In this document: positions 13,893-21,204 of the stretch, piece after piece
How positions within the stretch are numbered: position 1 is the stretch's first letter
Layout: the number at the start of each line of letters is the position of its first letter
Source of the DNA: a virus
Direction: 5' to 3' (one strand)
DNA length: 45,548 nucleotides
Virus record (IMG/VR): IMGVR_UViG_3300046692_000605
Location: 1 to 45,548 of that record
The notes under the pieces: generated by a model
Told to the model about the DNA's origin: nothing
Database searches by the model: none
What the model saw: only the letters and a program-made list of their open reading frames with translations
Translations under genes and position numbers: made by a program

Positions 13893-14279
13893 ATGCGGGT
13901 AGCCGAACAGCCGGAAACCGGCGCCGGTACTGGGTCTCAAGGCTTTTTCATCAACGGAAAAGGGCGTTTTCTGCCCGACGCCGAGATCGCAACGTGCAGC
14001 ACCTACCGCGACGCCTGCGCGCTGGCGTGGGAACGCCGCACCCAGCCGGGTCTGACGCTCCAGGCGCTGGCGGCCCTGGCCGATCTCTACCCGTCGCATG
14101 TCAGCGACTACTTCCAGCGCGATGCCCTGAACGCCAAGGGCAACCCGCGCCGCTCCCTGCCGGCCGAGAAGATCGCCGACGTCGAGCGCGTGCTGGGTAA
14201 CCGGATTCTCAGCCAGTACCTCATGCACCGCGGGGCTCTGACCATCATGGAAGCGGTGCTGGCAGCGAGGGGTGCATGA
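13893..14279 (+). CDS. HTH regulatory protein at the cII/replication-regulator position
   Basis: 128 residues with a strong AGGAG ribosome site. The segment GLTLQALAALADLYPSHVSDYF reads as a helix-turn-helix, followed by more helices (EKIADVERVLGNRILSQYL). Position between the Cro-like gene and the replication genes matches lambda cII or an early replication regulator. It could activate lysogenic functions or control replication; the sequence does not distinguish these. Confidence 0.6.
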   Translation: MRVAEQPETGAGTGSQGFFINGKGRFLPDAEIATCSTYRDACALAWERRTQPGLTLQALAALADLYPSHVSDYFQRDALNAKGNPRRSLPAEKIADVERVLGNRILSQYLMHRGALTIMEAVLAARGA

Positions 14280-14461
14280 GGCATTTGGAAGCACGCGAGG
14301 TGGCCATCAAGGCCATGCAGGACGCGGTGGAGCAGAGCGGGGGAGACGACATCCGGCTGACCAAGGCGCTTGCCAAGGCCATGCAGGACCCGCGCATCGC
14401 GCAGGCGTTCGAGACGGTGGGCCTTCACGACCTGCTGGCCGAGCAGAACACGCAGCACTGA
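14276..14461 (+). CDS. Small helical early protein (61 aa)
   Basis: 61 residues, entirely helical (EVAIKAMQDAVEQSGGDDIR; LTKALAKAMQDPRIAQAF). The start overlaps the upstream stop (ATGA). No family recognised. The ATGA coupling places it firmly in the rightward early operon. Confidence 0.6.
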   Translation: MRHLEAREVAIKAMQDAVEQSGGDDIRLTKALAKAMQDPRIAQAFETVGLHDLLAEQNTQH

Positions 14462-14469
14462 GGACGCAC

Positions 14470-14643
14470 ATGGAAGCACAGCAGGCATTGAGAGCCCAGC
14501 GCGCTTGGATCGACGAGCTGCTGCACCGGATCACCACCGCCGAGTCGCGTGGCGCCCGCCTGCATCTGTGCGCCGAGGCGAAGCGCGAGATCGACGCGCT
14601 TGAGGCCATGCTGAAACAGGTGGTGCCGGGGACGCAGCAATGA
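14470..14643 (+). CDS. Small helical early protein (57 aa)
   Basis: 57 residues from the ATG at 14470 (GAGGA about 7 nt upstream); its stop overlaps the DUF1376 start (ATGA). It is a charged amphipathic helix pair (RAWIDELLHRITTAESRGAR; AEAKREIDALEAMLKQ). Unknown function; it may accompany the replication initiator. Confidence 0.6.
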   Translation: MEAQQALRAQRAWIDELLHRITTAESRGARLHLCAEAKREIDALEAMLKQVVPGTQQ

Positions 14644-15599
14644 ATTACTACGAGCGCCACATTGGCGACTACATCCGCGACACGGTCGGGCTGAGCATGC
14701 TGGAAGACGGCGCGTACAGCCGCCTCCTGGACCAGCTTTACCAGACCGAGAAGCCGTTGCCGCTGGACCGCAAAGAGGTCTACCGAATGGCCCGCGCCAC
14801 CAGCCCGGCGGAGCGCAAGGCGGTGGACTACGTGGTGGGCAAGTTCTTCGAGAAGGGCGATGACGGCTTCATCCAGAAGCGGGCCATGGAGATCCTGGCC
14901 GAGTACTGGGACCGCCCCGAGCAGCCCGAGAAGAAGAACTCGAAGGAAGGTAACCGGGAGCGCCAGCGCAAGTCACGCGAACGGCGCAAGGCGATGTTCG
15001 AGGTGCTGGCCGGTCATGGCATCGTGCCGCGTTACGACACGCCGATGCGTGAACTCGAAGCCATGTTGTCACGTGTGACGTCACAACCTGTCACACCTGA
15101 AAACTGTGACATGTCACAACCGGTCACGGAATCGGTCATGGCACCTGTCATGGGTAACCACTCCCCACCTCCCACTAACCACTACCCAGATAACACCCTA
15201 ACCACTGCTGACGCAGTGGTCGTCGACAGCGACACCGCTGCCGATCTCGTCCTCGAACCGGACACGGGGAAACCCCGGAAGCCCGGGAGGCCAGACTGCC
15301 CGCATCAGGCCATCGTAGCCCTGTACCACGAGCTGCTGCCGATGTGCCCAAGCATTCGCGACTGGACGCCTGCACGCGCTCAAGCCCTGCGGGCCCGGTG
15401 GAACGAAGATCCGAAGCGCCAGACGCTGGACTACTGGCGCAAGCTGTTCGCGTACATCGCCGAATCGGATTTCCTGACGGGCCGCACGCGGCCACAGCCA
15501 GGCCGCAAGCCGTTCGTCGCATCGCTTGAGTGGATCGTGAAGGCGGAAAACTTCACGAAAATCCGCGAGGAGCGCTACCACGAGCAGGTGACCGCATGA
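14640..15599 (+). CDS. DUF1376-type phage replication protein
   Basis: 319 residues. Residues 1-100 are a clear DUF1376 domain (YYERHIGDYIRDT, LSMLEDGAYSRLLDQLYQTE, YVVGKFFEKGDDGFIQKR), a winged-helix-like module of phage replication initiators. A basic linker (ERQRKSRERRKA) leads to a low-complexity middle with repeated SQPVT and VM units, encoded by the iteron-like DNA. The C-terminal domain (about 230-300) contains YHELLPMCPSIRDWTPARAQ and LDYWRKLFAYIAESDFLTGR, typical of helicase-loader or organiser partners. Being immediately followed by DnaB within the operon, it likely binds the origin and loads the helicase. Confidence 0.85.
   Translation: MNYYERHIGDYIRDTVGLSMLEDGAYSRLLDQLYQTEKPLPLDRKEVYRMARATSPAERKAVDYVVGKFFEKGDDGFIQKRAMEILAEYWDRPEQPEKKNSKEGNRERQRKSRERRKAMFEVLAGHGIVPRYDTPMRELEAMLSRVTSQPVTPENCDMSQPVTESVMAPVMGNHSPPPTNHYPDNTLTTADAVVVDSDTAADLVLEPDTGKPRKPGRPDCPHQAIVALYHELLPMCPSIRDWTPARAQALRARWNEDPKRQTLDYWRKLFAYIAESDFLTGRTRPQPGRKPFVASLEWIVKAENFTKIREERYHEQVTA
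15067..15220. other. Candidate replication origin inside the DUF1376 gene
   Basis: Between 15067 and 15151, GTCAC or GTCAT boxes recur at 15068, 15080, 15090, 15113, 15123, 15135 and 15147, with inverted GTGAC at 15075 and 15106. About 50 nt further, ACCACTGC-TGAC-GCAGTGGT (15201-15220) forms a perfect 8-bp hairpin, with a strand-biased C/A-rich tract between. Iterons inside the initiator gene are the arrangement of lambda O/ori. Origin activity is inference. Confidence 0.5.
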
Positions 15600-15604
15600 C
15601 CGCC

Positions 15605-15874
15605 TCAATCCTCTTCCGGTCGTCGCGTCAGCAGATCCTGGATGTCCGCTCGGCCGTTTCGCATCGTTTGGATGTGACGGCCCCAGTCTCGCGCCGCTTC
15701 CTCAGTCTCAAAAAGGCCAACCACGGTGTAGTGCGGCGGCGCCAGGCCGTCGCTCAGTGCTGCCAGGTTGCGCTGCAGCATGTCGAACGACGGCTCCACG
15801 CTCACCGCGAAGCGGGAAGGGGATTGGTAGTCGCTTATTGCCACCACCCACGAATCATCCAGGAGATTGCTCAT
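15605..15874 (-). CDS. Hypothetical minus-strand gene within the replication operon (89 aa)
   Basis: 89 residues, with protein-like composition (YTVVGLFETEEAARDWGRHI; DMLQRNLAALSDGL) and an acidic end. It runs against the surrounding rightward operon and overlaps the start of the next plus-strand gene by 2 nt. No Shine-Dalgarno is seen before the ATG at 15874. The plus-strand frame opposite is of poorer quality. Likely real but weakly supported; function unknown. Confidence 0.5.
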   Translation of the reverse strand: MSNLLDDSWVVAISDYQSPSRFAVSVEPSFDMLQRNLAALSDGLAPPHYTVVGLFETEEAARDWGRHIQTMRNGRADIQDLLTRRPEED

Positions 15875-16061
15875 GCTTGAGGGGCGCGTAATTTGGTTGA
15901 GTGACGCGGATTTTATCCCGGCTCGCATCGACGACGAGACACTGCCGGTCCAGTTCCGGCTAAAGCCCGAAGCCTTCGACGCCTCGCTGTCCGCCCATGT
16001 CGTTCTCTGGCGCGGCGAGGTCGTGAAGAACGTGGTCGGCCCGGCCAGCCAACGCCGATGA
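15873..16061 (+). CDS. Small beta-rich early protein (62 aa)
   Basis: 62 residues from the ATG at 15873 with AGGAG 7 nt upstream. It is strand-rich (MLEGRVIWLSDADFIPARID; VVLWRGEVVKNVVG). The stop overlaps the DnaB start (ATGA). No family recognised. Confidence 0.6.
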   Translation: MLEGRVIWLSDADFIPARIDDETLPVQFRLKPEAFDASLSAHVVLWRGEVVKNVVGPASQRR

Positions 16062-17449
16062 ACGCGCCAGACGACTTCCCGCAGGCCCGGGCGCTGTTCA
16101 GCGTCGAGGCGGAACAGGCGGTGCTGGGCGGCCTGCTGCTCGACAACGACGCCGTCGACCGCATCAACGGCCTGGACGTCGCGCATTTCTACCGCGACGA
16201 CCACCGTGTGATCTACGGGGCAATCGTCCGGCTCGTCTCGGCGAACAAGCCGGCGGACGTGCTGACCGTGTTCGAGCAGTTGCAGGTCGAGGGGCGGGCG
16301 GAGCGCATTGGCGGCCTGCCGTACCTGAGCACCGTGGCCCAGAACACGCCGAGCGCCGCGAACATCGGGCGCTACGCCGAGATCGTGCGCGACCGCGCGC
16401 TGCTGCGCGAGACGGCGGTGGCCGCGCGCAAGGTGCTCGAGCTGGTCGAGACGCCCAGCGCGATGAAGGGCAGCGAGATCGTGGACAAGGCCCAGGGGCT
16501 GCTGGCGCACCTGGCGCAGGTCGGTGTCAGCCGTGGCCCGAAGATGCTCTACGACCTGATGAACGAGTTCGTCGAGCGCGTTGACGAGCGCTACCACGGG
16601 AGCGTGACGGCCGGCATCTCCACCGGGCTCGAATCGCTCGACGCGGCGCTCAACGGCGGCTTCCACCCGGGCAACCTGGTGATCGTAGCTGGCCGCCCGT
16701 CCATGGGCAAAACGGCGCTGACGACCGACATGGGCCTGAACATGGCCGACGCTGGTCTGAGCGTGCTGCTCGACTCGATGGAGATGTCCGATCAGGAGCT
16801 GGTGGCCCGGGCGGCGGCGAACCGCGGCGGTATCGGGCTGTCGGCGCTGCTGAGCGGCCGGCTGGGTGACGCCGACTGGCCGCGCCTGACGCATGCCATC
16901 CAGACCATGAACGACATGCGGTTTGCCATCGATGACACGCCGGCGATGTCGCTGCTGGAGGTGCGCACGAAGGCCAAGGCCCACAAGCGCAAGCACGGGC
17001 TGGACGTGCTGATCGTCGACTACCTCGGGCTGATGACCGGCGGCGAGGAAAAGATGCGCACGCAGCAGATCGGCGCCTACTCGCGCGGCCTGAAGGCGCT
17101 GGCCAAGGAGCTGAACGTGCCGGTGGTCGCGCTGGCGCAGCTGAGCCGGAAGAACGAGGACCGGCCTGACAAGAAGCCGATCCTGTCGGACCTGCGCGAC
17201 TCGGGTGACATCGAGCAGGACGCAGACGTCGTGCTGTTCGTGCACCGGCCGGAGATGTACGACCCCGGCAACGAAGCGCTGAGGGGTTACGCCGAGGTGC
17301 TGATCCGCAAGAACCGCAACGGCGCGCTCAGCGACGTGCCGCTGCTCTATCGCGGCGCCCTGACCAAGTTCGAGGAATGGACCGGCCCGCTGCCGATGGT
17401 CGGCCATGGCCCGGCCGTCCGCAAGCGCGGCATTGCCGCTGACCTGTGA
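16058..17449 (+). CDS. dnaB: Replicative DNA helicase, DnaB family
   Basis: 463 residues, normal length. The N-terminal domain starts with the DnaB signature SVEAEQAVLGGLLLDNDAVD. The RecA-like ATPase has Walker A GRPSMGKTAL near residue 212, Walker B DVLIVDYLGLM near 318, and the late motifs LAQLSRKNEDRPDKKP, LSDLRDSGDIEQDADVV and RKNRNGAL. It unwinds DNA at the phage fork as a hexamer. The ATGA-coupled position after the DUF1376 protein suggests that protein is its loader. Confidence 0.96.
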   Translation: MNAPDDFPQARALFSVEAEQAVLGGLLLDNDAVDRINGLDVAHFYRDDHRVIYGAIVRLVSANKPADVLTVFEQLQVEGRAERIGGLPYLSTVAQNTPSAANIGRYAEIVRDRALLRETAVAARKVLELVETPSAMKGSEIVDKAQGLLAHLAQVGVSRGPKMLYDLMNEFVERVDERYHGSVTAGISTGLESLDAALNGGFHPGNLVIVAGRPSMGKTALTTDMGLNMADAGLSVLLDSMEMSDQELVARAAANRGGIGLSALLSGRLGDADWPRLTHAIQTMNDMRFAIDDTPAMSLLEVRTKAKAHKRKHGLDVLIVDYLGLMTGGEEKMRTQQIGAYSRGLKALAKELNVPVVALAQLSRKNEDRPDKKPILSDLRDSGDIEQDADVVLFVHRPEMYDPGNEALRGYAEVLIRKNRNGALSDVPLLYRGALTKFEEWTGPLPMVGHGPAVRKRGIAADL

Positions 17450-17457
17450 GGAAACCC

Positions 17458-18015
17458 ATGACCGACTTCTTCGCCACAGTGACGGCGCAGGACCGACCGG
17501 CCACTTCCGATTTTCCGACCTCAAATGAGGCGCCGACAGTGGGCGGACCGCTCTGCACCGCCAACATCCTGGCCATCGACATCGGCACCACCACCGGCTG
17601 GGCGCTGGGCATGCGAGACGGGGCGCTGCACAGCGGCAGCGAGTCCTTCGCGCCGAAGCGCAACGACGGGCCCGGGCAGCGCTGGCTGAAGTTCGCCGCT
17701 TTCCTCGGCGAGCGCGCGCGCCAGGCGGGCGAGATCCAGGCGATCTACTACGAGCTGGTGCTGCGCCACACCGCCGTCCAGGCGGCACACGTCTACGGCG
17801 GCTTCGAGGCGCACCTGCAAGCATGGGCGGACCGCAACCGCGTGCGGCTTGTCGGCGTGCCGGTGCCGGTGATCAAGAAGTCGGCCACGGGCAAGGGCAA
17901 CGCCAACAAGGACGCCATGGTCGCGGCCATGCGCGGGCGCGGCCACCGCGTCGTCGACGACAACCACGCAGACGCCCTGGCGCTGCTCGAGTACGCACGG
18001 AAGCAGGAGGCATGA
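17458..18015 (+). CDS. RuvC-like Holliday-junction resolvase
   Basis: 185 residues from the ATG at 17458 (GAGGAAACCC before it); a GTG at 17446 overlaps the DnaB stop but is less likely. The RNase H-fold acidic residues are visible: Asp41 in ILAIDIGTTTGWA, Glu99 in YYELV, and Asp168/Asp172 in DDNHADALAL. The first 34 residues are an unstructured extension. It probably resolves recombination or replication branch structures before packaging, alongside NinB. Confidence 0.85.
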   Translation: MTDFFATVTAQDRPATSDFPTSNEAPTVGGPLCTANILAIDIGTTTGWALGMRDGALHSGSESFAPKRNDGPGQRWLKFAAFLGERARQAGEIQAIYYELVLRHTAVQAAHVYGGFEAHLQAWADRNRVRLVGVPVPVIKKSATGKGNANKDAMVAAMRGRGHRVVDDNHADALALLEYARKQEA

Positions 18016-18119
18016 TGGACAAGAACTGGAACGGCTACTGCACCTACTGTGGCGGCTTCGGCCACCGGGCATCGAGCTGCCGGCGCTGGAAGGGCGTTCG
18101 GCTGGCGAGGCCGGCATGA
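18015..18119 (+). CDS. CCHC zinc-knuckle micro-protein (34 aa)
   Basis: 34 residues containing CTYCGGFGHRASSC, an exact CX2CX4HX4C zinc knuckle as in retroviral nucleocapsid proteins, followed by a basic tail (RRWKGVRLARPA). AGGAGG lies 4 nt before the ATG at 18015 (another ATG is at 18012). Single-stranded nucleic-acid binding is the usual property of this motif. Confidence 0.7.
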   Translation: MDKNWNGYCTYCGGFGHRASSCRRWKGVRLARPA

Positions 18120-18319
18120 GCATCCCGTATCCGTATCCCTGCCTGAAATGCCGCGGGCCGGTTCAGGTCTTTGGCTCTCGCTGGTGCAAGCATTGCTACT
18201 ACCCAGGCATCGACGAGACCTACCAGCGCTACCGGGACATGATCGAGGAAGGCTATACGCGCTATCAGGCGAAGGTCCAATCCGGTTGGGGCGATCCGGA
18301 CGAGGCGCGGGAGGATTGA
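18116..18319 (+). CDS. Zinc-binding small protein (67 aa)
   Basis: 67 residues with CLKC (residues 9-12) and CKHC (24-27), a tight zinc ribbon, then a helical acidic tail (DETYQRYRDMIEEGYTRYQA). The start overlaps the zinc-knuckle gene stop (ATGA). Similar small zinc proteins are found in lambdoid nin-like regions; role unknown. Confidence 0.65.
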   Translation: MSIPYPYPCLKCRGPVQVFGSRWCKHCYYPGIDETYQRYRDMIEEGYTRYQAKVQSGWGDPDEARED

Positions 18320-18321
18320 CG

Positions 18322-18741
18322 ATGGCGCTGTATCGCGAGTTCGTTCTGAAGTCGCCGGGCATCTGGCCCACGGTGCTGGCCTTCATCAAGGCCAACGCCA
18401 CGGCATGCGCGGAGAAGGGCACGCCCATCCGGCTGATCGTCACCTCGGACGAGCGGCGTCGGACCAAGGAGCAGAACGCCTACTACTTTGGCGTGGCGCT
18501 GCGCGACATCGCGGAACAGGCATGGGTCAACGGCGAGCAGTTCGGCACCGCCGCCTGGCATGAGCACTTCGCAGAACAGTTCGCACCCCGGGAAGAGTTG
18601 CGCTTGCCGAGCGGGCGCTTGGTGACGCGCCGAAAGTCCACCAAGGACTTCTCTGTCGCCGAGTTCAGCGAATACCTGACCAAGGTGCAGGCCAGCGCCG
18701 CCAACGAGTACGGCGTGACGTTCGACGGAGTGCACGCATGA
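18322..18741 (+). CDS. ninB: NinB-like recombination protein
   Basis: 139 residues from the ATG at 18322, with GGAGG 7 nt upstream. The NinB pattern is clear: a helical start, PIRLIVTSDERRRTKEQNAYYFG, then the conserved region RKSTKDFSVAEFSEYLTKVQAS. In lambda, NinB (Orf) binds single-stranded DNA and helps RecA or annealase loading. Its place in a nin-like cluster with a RuvC-like resolvase fits late recombination. Confidence 0.88.
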   Translation: MALYREFVLKSPGIWPTVLAFIKANATACAEKGTPIRLIVTSDERRRTKEQNAYYFGVALRDIAEQAWVNGEQFGTAAWHEHFAEQFAPREELRLPSGRLVTRRKSTKDFSVAEFSEYLTKVQASAANEYGVTFDGVHA

Positions 18742-19022
18742 CGCTGCCACGAATCACGCAGTTCGGCCCACGGCTCAAACGGGCGCGACTGGAAAAGGGG
18801 TGGAGCGTTCGGGGGCTGGCTGAGCTGACCGGTGTCGATTTCCGGACCATCTACCTGTACGAGGACGAGGCCAGATCGCCCAACATCGAGGCCGCGGTGC
18901 GGTTGGCCCAGACGCTGGACTGCTCGCTGGACTGGCTGTGCGGGTTGGACGAACCGGCCGCCGTACAACCGCTACGTTGTAAAGCGGAAATACAACCTAT
19001 CGGGTGTGAGGTCGATGCATGA
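18738..19022 (+). CDS. XRE-family HTH regulator
   Basis: 94 residues. The classic HTH is at about 10-66: LKRARLEKGWSVRGLAELTG, VDFRTIYLYEDEARSPNIE, VRLAQTLDCSLDWLCGL. A Cys-containing tail follows. The start overlaps ninB (ATGA). It is a second, small repressor-like protein located far from the immunity operators; it may act on early or late promoters, target unknown. Confidence 0.82.
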   Translation: MTLPRITQFGPRLKRARLEKGWSVRGLAELTGVDFRTIYLYEDEARSPNIEAAVRLAQTLDCSLDWLCGLDEPAAVQPLRCKAEIQPIGCEVDA

Positions 19023-19216
19023 CGTTGCCTGCCTTCATGTACCGCGACCCAGCCGAGGTCTACGAACAGAACGAGGCACGCAGCTGCAAAGGGTGTGTCT
19101 ATGAACGCACGGCCCGGCTGATGGGCACCACGCACACGGTCTGCACGAAGCTGCTGCCGGGCGGAAAACGAAGAAATCACGGCAAGCGTTGCCAGTCTTA
19201 CGGGGAAAAGAAATGA
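19019..19216 (+). CDS. Cysteine-rich small phage protein (65 aa)
   Basis: 65 residues with CKGC (residues 23-26), a further Cys near 42 and a final Cys near 58. The four cysteines could hold zinc. It begins PAFMYRDPAEVYEQNEA. Both ends overlap neighbours by ATGA. Function unknown. Confidence 0.65.
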   Translation: MTLPAFMYRDPAEVYEQNEARSCKGCVYERTARLMGTTHTVCTKLLPGGKRRNHGKRCQSYGEKK

Positions 19217-19839
19217 CCGACAAACCGCTGTTCGCAGACGTCTCGCACGCGCTGCACGTCTCCTACCTGGTGCTGTCCTTGCCGCCGCGCCAGAAGTCGC
19301 CGTTCAAGGCAATGCTGATCCAGGTGCTGGACAGCATCGAGAAACCGACCCGCGCGCAGCGCGAATGGCTGGCCCAGTTGACCGGCCCGGCCATGGACTA
19401 CGATCCGGACCGGCTGACCATGGACGAATTCCGGGCGCAGTGCGCGATGGTGACGGACGCGGCGAAGACCCGGCTACCGTCGCCCGAATACGCGGCGGTG
19501 CTGGCGCGCTACGGGCACGGCACCGAAAAGCTGGCCGGCTGCCAGCGGCTGGCGGTGTACGCGCGGCGCTCCAGCGGGCTGACCGCGCTGCGGCTGCTGC
19601 TGGACCTGACCGCGCGGCACTACCTGCCCAAGCAGCAGCGGCAGGACCTGACCTTCCGCGCGCTCGCCGACAAGCACGGCGGCTCGCCGGCGGGCCTGTT
19701 CCGCGCGGCGCGCTGGATGGAGACCCATTTCCGGGCGCTGGAGAACCTGGCGATCGAGCGGCTGGAGCCGTCGTTCACGGCTCACGGGCTGGTCGCCGAC
19801 CGTGCAGCGTGCGATTCGGCGGAAAGTGTTGCTGCGTAA
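19213..19839 (+). CDS. Possible late antiterminator or late regulator (Q position)
   Basis: 208 residues from the ATG at 19213, overlapping the upstream stop. It is mainly helical (VSYLVLSLPPRQKSPFKAML; RAQREWLAQLTGPAMDYDP), with a C-terminal part resembling HTH-like helices (FRALADKHGGSPAGLFRAAR). I do not recognise a named family. The evidence for a Q-like role is positional: it is the last early gene, directly followed by a strong sigma-70 promoter and an immediate intrinsic terminator, as with lambda Q-pR'-tR'. It could instead be an unrelated DNA-binding protein. Confidence 0.5.
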   Translation: MTDKPLFADVSHALHVSYLVLSLPPRQKSPFKAMLIQVLDSIEKPTRAQREWLAQLTGPAMDYDPDRLTMDEFRAQCAMVTDAAKTRLPSPEYAAVLARYGHGTEKLAGCQRLAVYARRSSGLTALRLLLDLTARHYLPKQQRQDLTFRALADKHGGSPAGLFRAARWMETHFRALENLAIERLEPSFTAHGLVADRAACDSAESVAA

Positions 19840-19860
19840 GGGATGGCGGGCGGAAAGACC

Positions 19861-19889
19861 TTGATTTTTCGAAACAAGCGATGTAGATT
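19861..19889 (+). promoter_or_regulatory. Candidate late promoter (pR'-like)
   Basis: TTGATT (19861-19866), a 17-bp spacer and TAGATT (19884-19889) start 22 nt past the Q-position gene. The predicted start point is about 19896. A short inverted repeat (AGACTC/GAGTCT, about 19897-19915) and a terminator follow within 60 nt. Confidence 0.6.
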
Positions 19890-19917
19890 GCACCCAGACT
19901 CACCGCCAGAGTCTCAT

Positions 19918-19953
19918 AAGCCCGCGCCGGTCCCCGCCGACACGGGCTTTTTT
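19918..19953 (+). terminator. Intrinsic terminator after the late promoter (tR'-like)
   Basis: Stem AAGCCCG/CGGGCTT (19918-19924 with 19943-19949) closing a GC-rich loop and followed by a six-T run. A terminator this close to the promoter would abort late transcription unless polymerase is modified. Confidence 0.8.
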
Positions 19954-20017
19954 GTATCTGCGTTGCCGGTTATCGTCCGCTACACTAGGCGCTCTTCCAA
20001 ACCTCAAGGAGAGCCAT

Positions 20018-20212
20018 ATGGCTGATTTCAAAGTAGGCGACGTAGTGCATCTGAAGAGCGGCGGTCCGGCGATGACTATCGAAGAAATTGGTGACTACTC
20101 GCTCGATGATAGCGGCACGCTGAGTGCGAATTGCGTGTGGTTCGAGAACAAAAAGCGTGAGAGCGCGGTGTTTGGTCTGCATACCCTGAAGATTTCCGAC
20201 GCGAACTCCTGA
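20018..20212 (+). CDS. YodC-like DUF2158 family protein (64 aa)
   Basis: 64 residues matching the small DUF2158/YodC pattern: MADFKVGDVVHLKSGGPAMT, then a variable middle and CVWFENKKRESAVFGLHTLK. AGGAGA precedes the ATG. It lies alone between two terminators, so it may be expressed from its own promoter or by read-through of the late transcript. The molecular role of the family is not established to my knowledge. Confidence 0.82.
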   Translation: MADFKVGDVVHLKSGGPAMTIEEIGDYSLDDSGTLSANCVWFENKKRESAVFGLHTLKISDANS

Positions 20213-20236
20213 TTTACTGACGGGTTCGCTAGAAAG

Positions 20237-20268
20237 AGCCCCGCCGGGTCGCACCGCGCGGGGCTTTT
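20237..20268 (+). terminator. Intrinsic terminator after the DUF2158 gene
   Basis: 8-bp stem AGCCCCGC/GCGGGGCT (20237-20244 with 20258-20265), followed by TTTT. The 197 nt from here to the HNH gene hold no gene I can support. Confidence 0.82.
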
Positions 20269-20465
20269 CCATTTCTGCGGCAAGGCGCAATAGGTCGCAA
20301 CCAGCTTCGGCAGCAGTTGAAGCCACCCCCGGCCGGCGGTGGGGCATAACACCGGCAGCCTCCGACGTGACGTAAGCCGGTCTCCTGCCCGCTGATGGGG
20401 ATCGCGGGTGTCTCACTGGCGACGGGCGGCGGCACTCCCAACTTCCACACCCATCGGACTACGCC

Positions 20466-20864
20466 ATGGCCAAGCAGCGAGGGCGCTTGCCCATGCTAGG
20501 CGGCAGGGTGGCCCAGGCAGGTAGCCGCACCCCGACCATGCAGCCGGGCTCCTGGCGCACCAGCGCGCTGACTAGCGCCCAGCGTGGCTATGGCTACCGC
20601 TGGCAGCACGCGCGCGCGGCCCACCTACGTGAGCATCCGTTCTGCGAGTACTGCCTGAGGGAGCAGCGCATCGCGGTCACCACCGTGGCAGCCGTCATCC
20701 TTGAGTGCGCGGCACGCGGGCTGGCCCTGCCATATGGGAACGTGGTGGACCACCGCATCCCCCATAGGGGTGATGAGACGCTGTTCTGGGATCCGGCCAA
20801 CTGGCAGACCCTCTGCGCCACCCACCACAGCCGTGACAAGCAGCGGCAGGAGAACGCATCATGA
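20466..20864 (+). CDS. HNH endonuclease of the packaging module
   Basis: 132 residues. A zinc pair CEYC (Cys60, Cys63), then the HNH core VVDHRIPHRGDE (Asp95, His96, His100) and FWDPANWQTLCATHHSRDK (Asn112, Cys117, His120/His121). HNH proteins encoded just before the small terminase in HK97-like cos phages have been shown in some systems to assist terminase cleavage at cos. The location here supports that role rather than homing. Confidence 0.9.
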   Translation: MAKQRGRLPMLGGRVAQAGSRTPTMQPGSWRTSALTSAQRGYGYRWQHARAAHLREHPFCEYCLREQRIAVTTVAAVILECAARGLALPYGNVVDHRIPHRGDETLFWDPANWQTLCATHHSRDKQRQENAS

Positions 20865-21115
20865 TGCCGCCCCTCAAGACCAGGCACACCACCGCAGTGC
20901 TGGGTGCACCAGTGGACTGGGATCCTGCCAAGCAGGGCGAGTGCATCGGCTTGCCTGTGCACCGTGACGACCTGAACGGGCGCTGGCTCTCGTGGTATCA
21001 GCCTACCGAGCAGGACATTGCCAACATCCTGGCCGGCGTGCCGATTCGCCTGTCCGTCTATGGTCCGGGCCATCCGCCCGTGGCCATCGCAGTGACGGCG
21101 GGCACGGAGGGCTGA
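20861..21115 (+). CDS. Hypothetical protein between HNH and terminase (84 aa)
   Basis: 84 residues, starting at the ATGATG that overlaps the HNH stop. It is soluble with a compact alpha/beta look (GRWLSWYQPTEQDIANILAG; PIRLSVYGPGHPPVAIAV). No family recognised. The position suggests a packaging accessory. Confidence 0.65.
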   Translation: MMPPLKTRHTTAVLGAPVDWDPAKQGECIGLPVHRDDLNGRWLSWYQPTEQDIANILAGVPIRLSVYGPGHPPVAIAVTAGTEG

Positions 21116-21204
21116 TGAATGTGCGTCGAAGGGCACGAACAGAGTGCGCCATGCGCCTAAACGTGCACAGAGAAGCACAAGGAAGGGGCGGGGCGAAAGT
21201 CTAG
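21115..21204 (+). CDS. Possible arginine-rich micro-ORF (29 aa)
   Basis: Starts at an ATG overlapping the preceding stop (TGATG) with GGAGGG upstream, and encodes 29 residues, strongly basic at the start (MNVRRRARTECAMRLNVHRE). It runs into the candidate cos dyad. It could be a real micro-protein or chance. Confidence 0.25.
   Translation: MNVRRRARTECAMRLNVHREAQGRGGAKV

Noticed and set aside
15605-17824. A 739-codon minus-strand open frame opposite dnaB
   Set aside because: Only its last 89 codons look protein-like. The rest is antisense to the clear DnaB gene and is Arg/His/Gln-rich shadow sequence caused by high G+C.
20270-20465. Possible cos or small gene in the gap before the HNH gene
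   Set aside because: No strong dyad and no start with ribosome site; the dyad before terS is a better cos candidate.
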